13,748 bases of DNA from positions 1-13,748 of the forward strand of contig CAMCYB010000044.1 in NCBI GenBank assembly GCA_945883615.1, given 5' to 3'. Made by a program: the position numbers and the translations under genes. The notes under the pieces were generated by a model that had not been told where the DNA came from, did not search any database, and was given only the letters and a program-made list of their open reading frames with translations. This DNA comes from Bordetella parapertussis. GTDB lineage: Bacteria > Pseudomonadota > Gammaproteobacteria > Burkholderiales > Burkholderiaceae_B. Below are positions 13,656-13,748 of this stretch, piece after piece (within the stretch, counting starts at the first letter, position 1; the number at the start of each line of letters is the position of its first letter).

Positions 13656-13748
13656 TAGATTCATTGATGTGCTCTTTTGGTGGGTTAAGCCAGACTTCAT
13701 TAATGGGTTGCCAATTGCGAGTTGACCGATTGTTCCAACGTTTAGGCA
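13633..13748 (-). CDS. Possible C-terminal end of a minus-strand gene (cut by window edge)
   Basis: A minus-strand frame is open from the right edge to a TGA at 13635-13633. Its 37 residues include KRWNNRSTRNWQPINEVWL and then NPPKEHINES, with three tryptophans and a hydrophilic composition that reads like genuine protein rather than chance. It would overlap the end of the convergent FUSC gene by 23 bases. A competing minus-strand frame ends at a TAA at 13647-13649 but is less protein-like. I do not recognise the family; the rest lies outside the window. Confidence 0.35.
   Translation of the reverse strand, partial: PKRWNNRSTRNWQPINEVWLNPPKEHINESINLKQAA

Overview
The window is ordinary-looking bacterial chromosome (roughly mid-40s % GC by eye), most consistent with a Gram-negative proteobacterium. 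The support for this is YgiQ, TrhO/YceA, a YciA-type thioesterase, the small TIGR02450 and TIGR03643 families, a FUSC pump and an IS5-family insertion sequence. I favour a betaproteobacterium or a related gammaproteobacterium, but no gene here settles the genus. No rRNA, tRNA or CRISPR array is visible.

Layout. Bases 1-144 are the 5' end of an IS5-family element (transposase start on the minus strand, running off the left edge), next to a CTAG target site. After a 180-base gap with a promoter candidate comes a 526-residue protein (331-1911) that joins a periplasmic solute-binding domain to a two-repeat TRIC/UPF0126 membrane channel. A small Trp-rich TIGR02450 protein (2035-2256) follows. It is convergent with two minus-strand genes: a TerB-like/DUF697 protein (2328-3278) and the radical SAM protein YgiQ (3347-5686). 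A divergent promoter region separates ygiQ from a plus-strand cluster of TIGR03643 (5858-6145), a 766-residue FAD oxidoreductase-patatin fusion (6171-8471) and an acyl-CoA thioesterase (8483-8935). A convergent AEC-family transporter (minus, 9074-10015) comes next. Then, on the plus strand, come a YoaK/DUF1275 membrane protein (10260-10913), the tRNA-uridine hydroxylase TrhO (11028-11972) and a FUSC-family inner-membrane protein (12015-13655). The last ~110 bases probably carry the 3' end of a minus-strand gene.

How the genes relate. Most are independent housekeeping or membrane-transport genes. The one cluster that looks functionally coherent is 5858-8935. There a flavoprotein reductase is covalently joined to a patatin-type lipid acyl hydrolase and followed after 11 bases by a hot-dog acyl-CoA thioesterase, which suggests acyl-lipid or acyl-CoA turnover coupled to NAD(P)H redox chemistry. 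The two domain fusions (solute-binding domain + TRIC; ferredoxin reductase-like + patatin) are the most notable content. A third point is an open frame of about 63 codons with no standard start codon that ends in an ATGA overlap with the DUF1275 gene.
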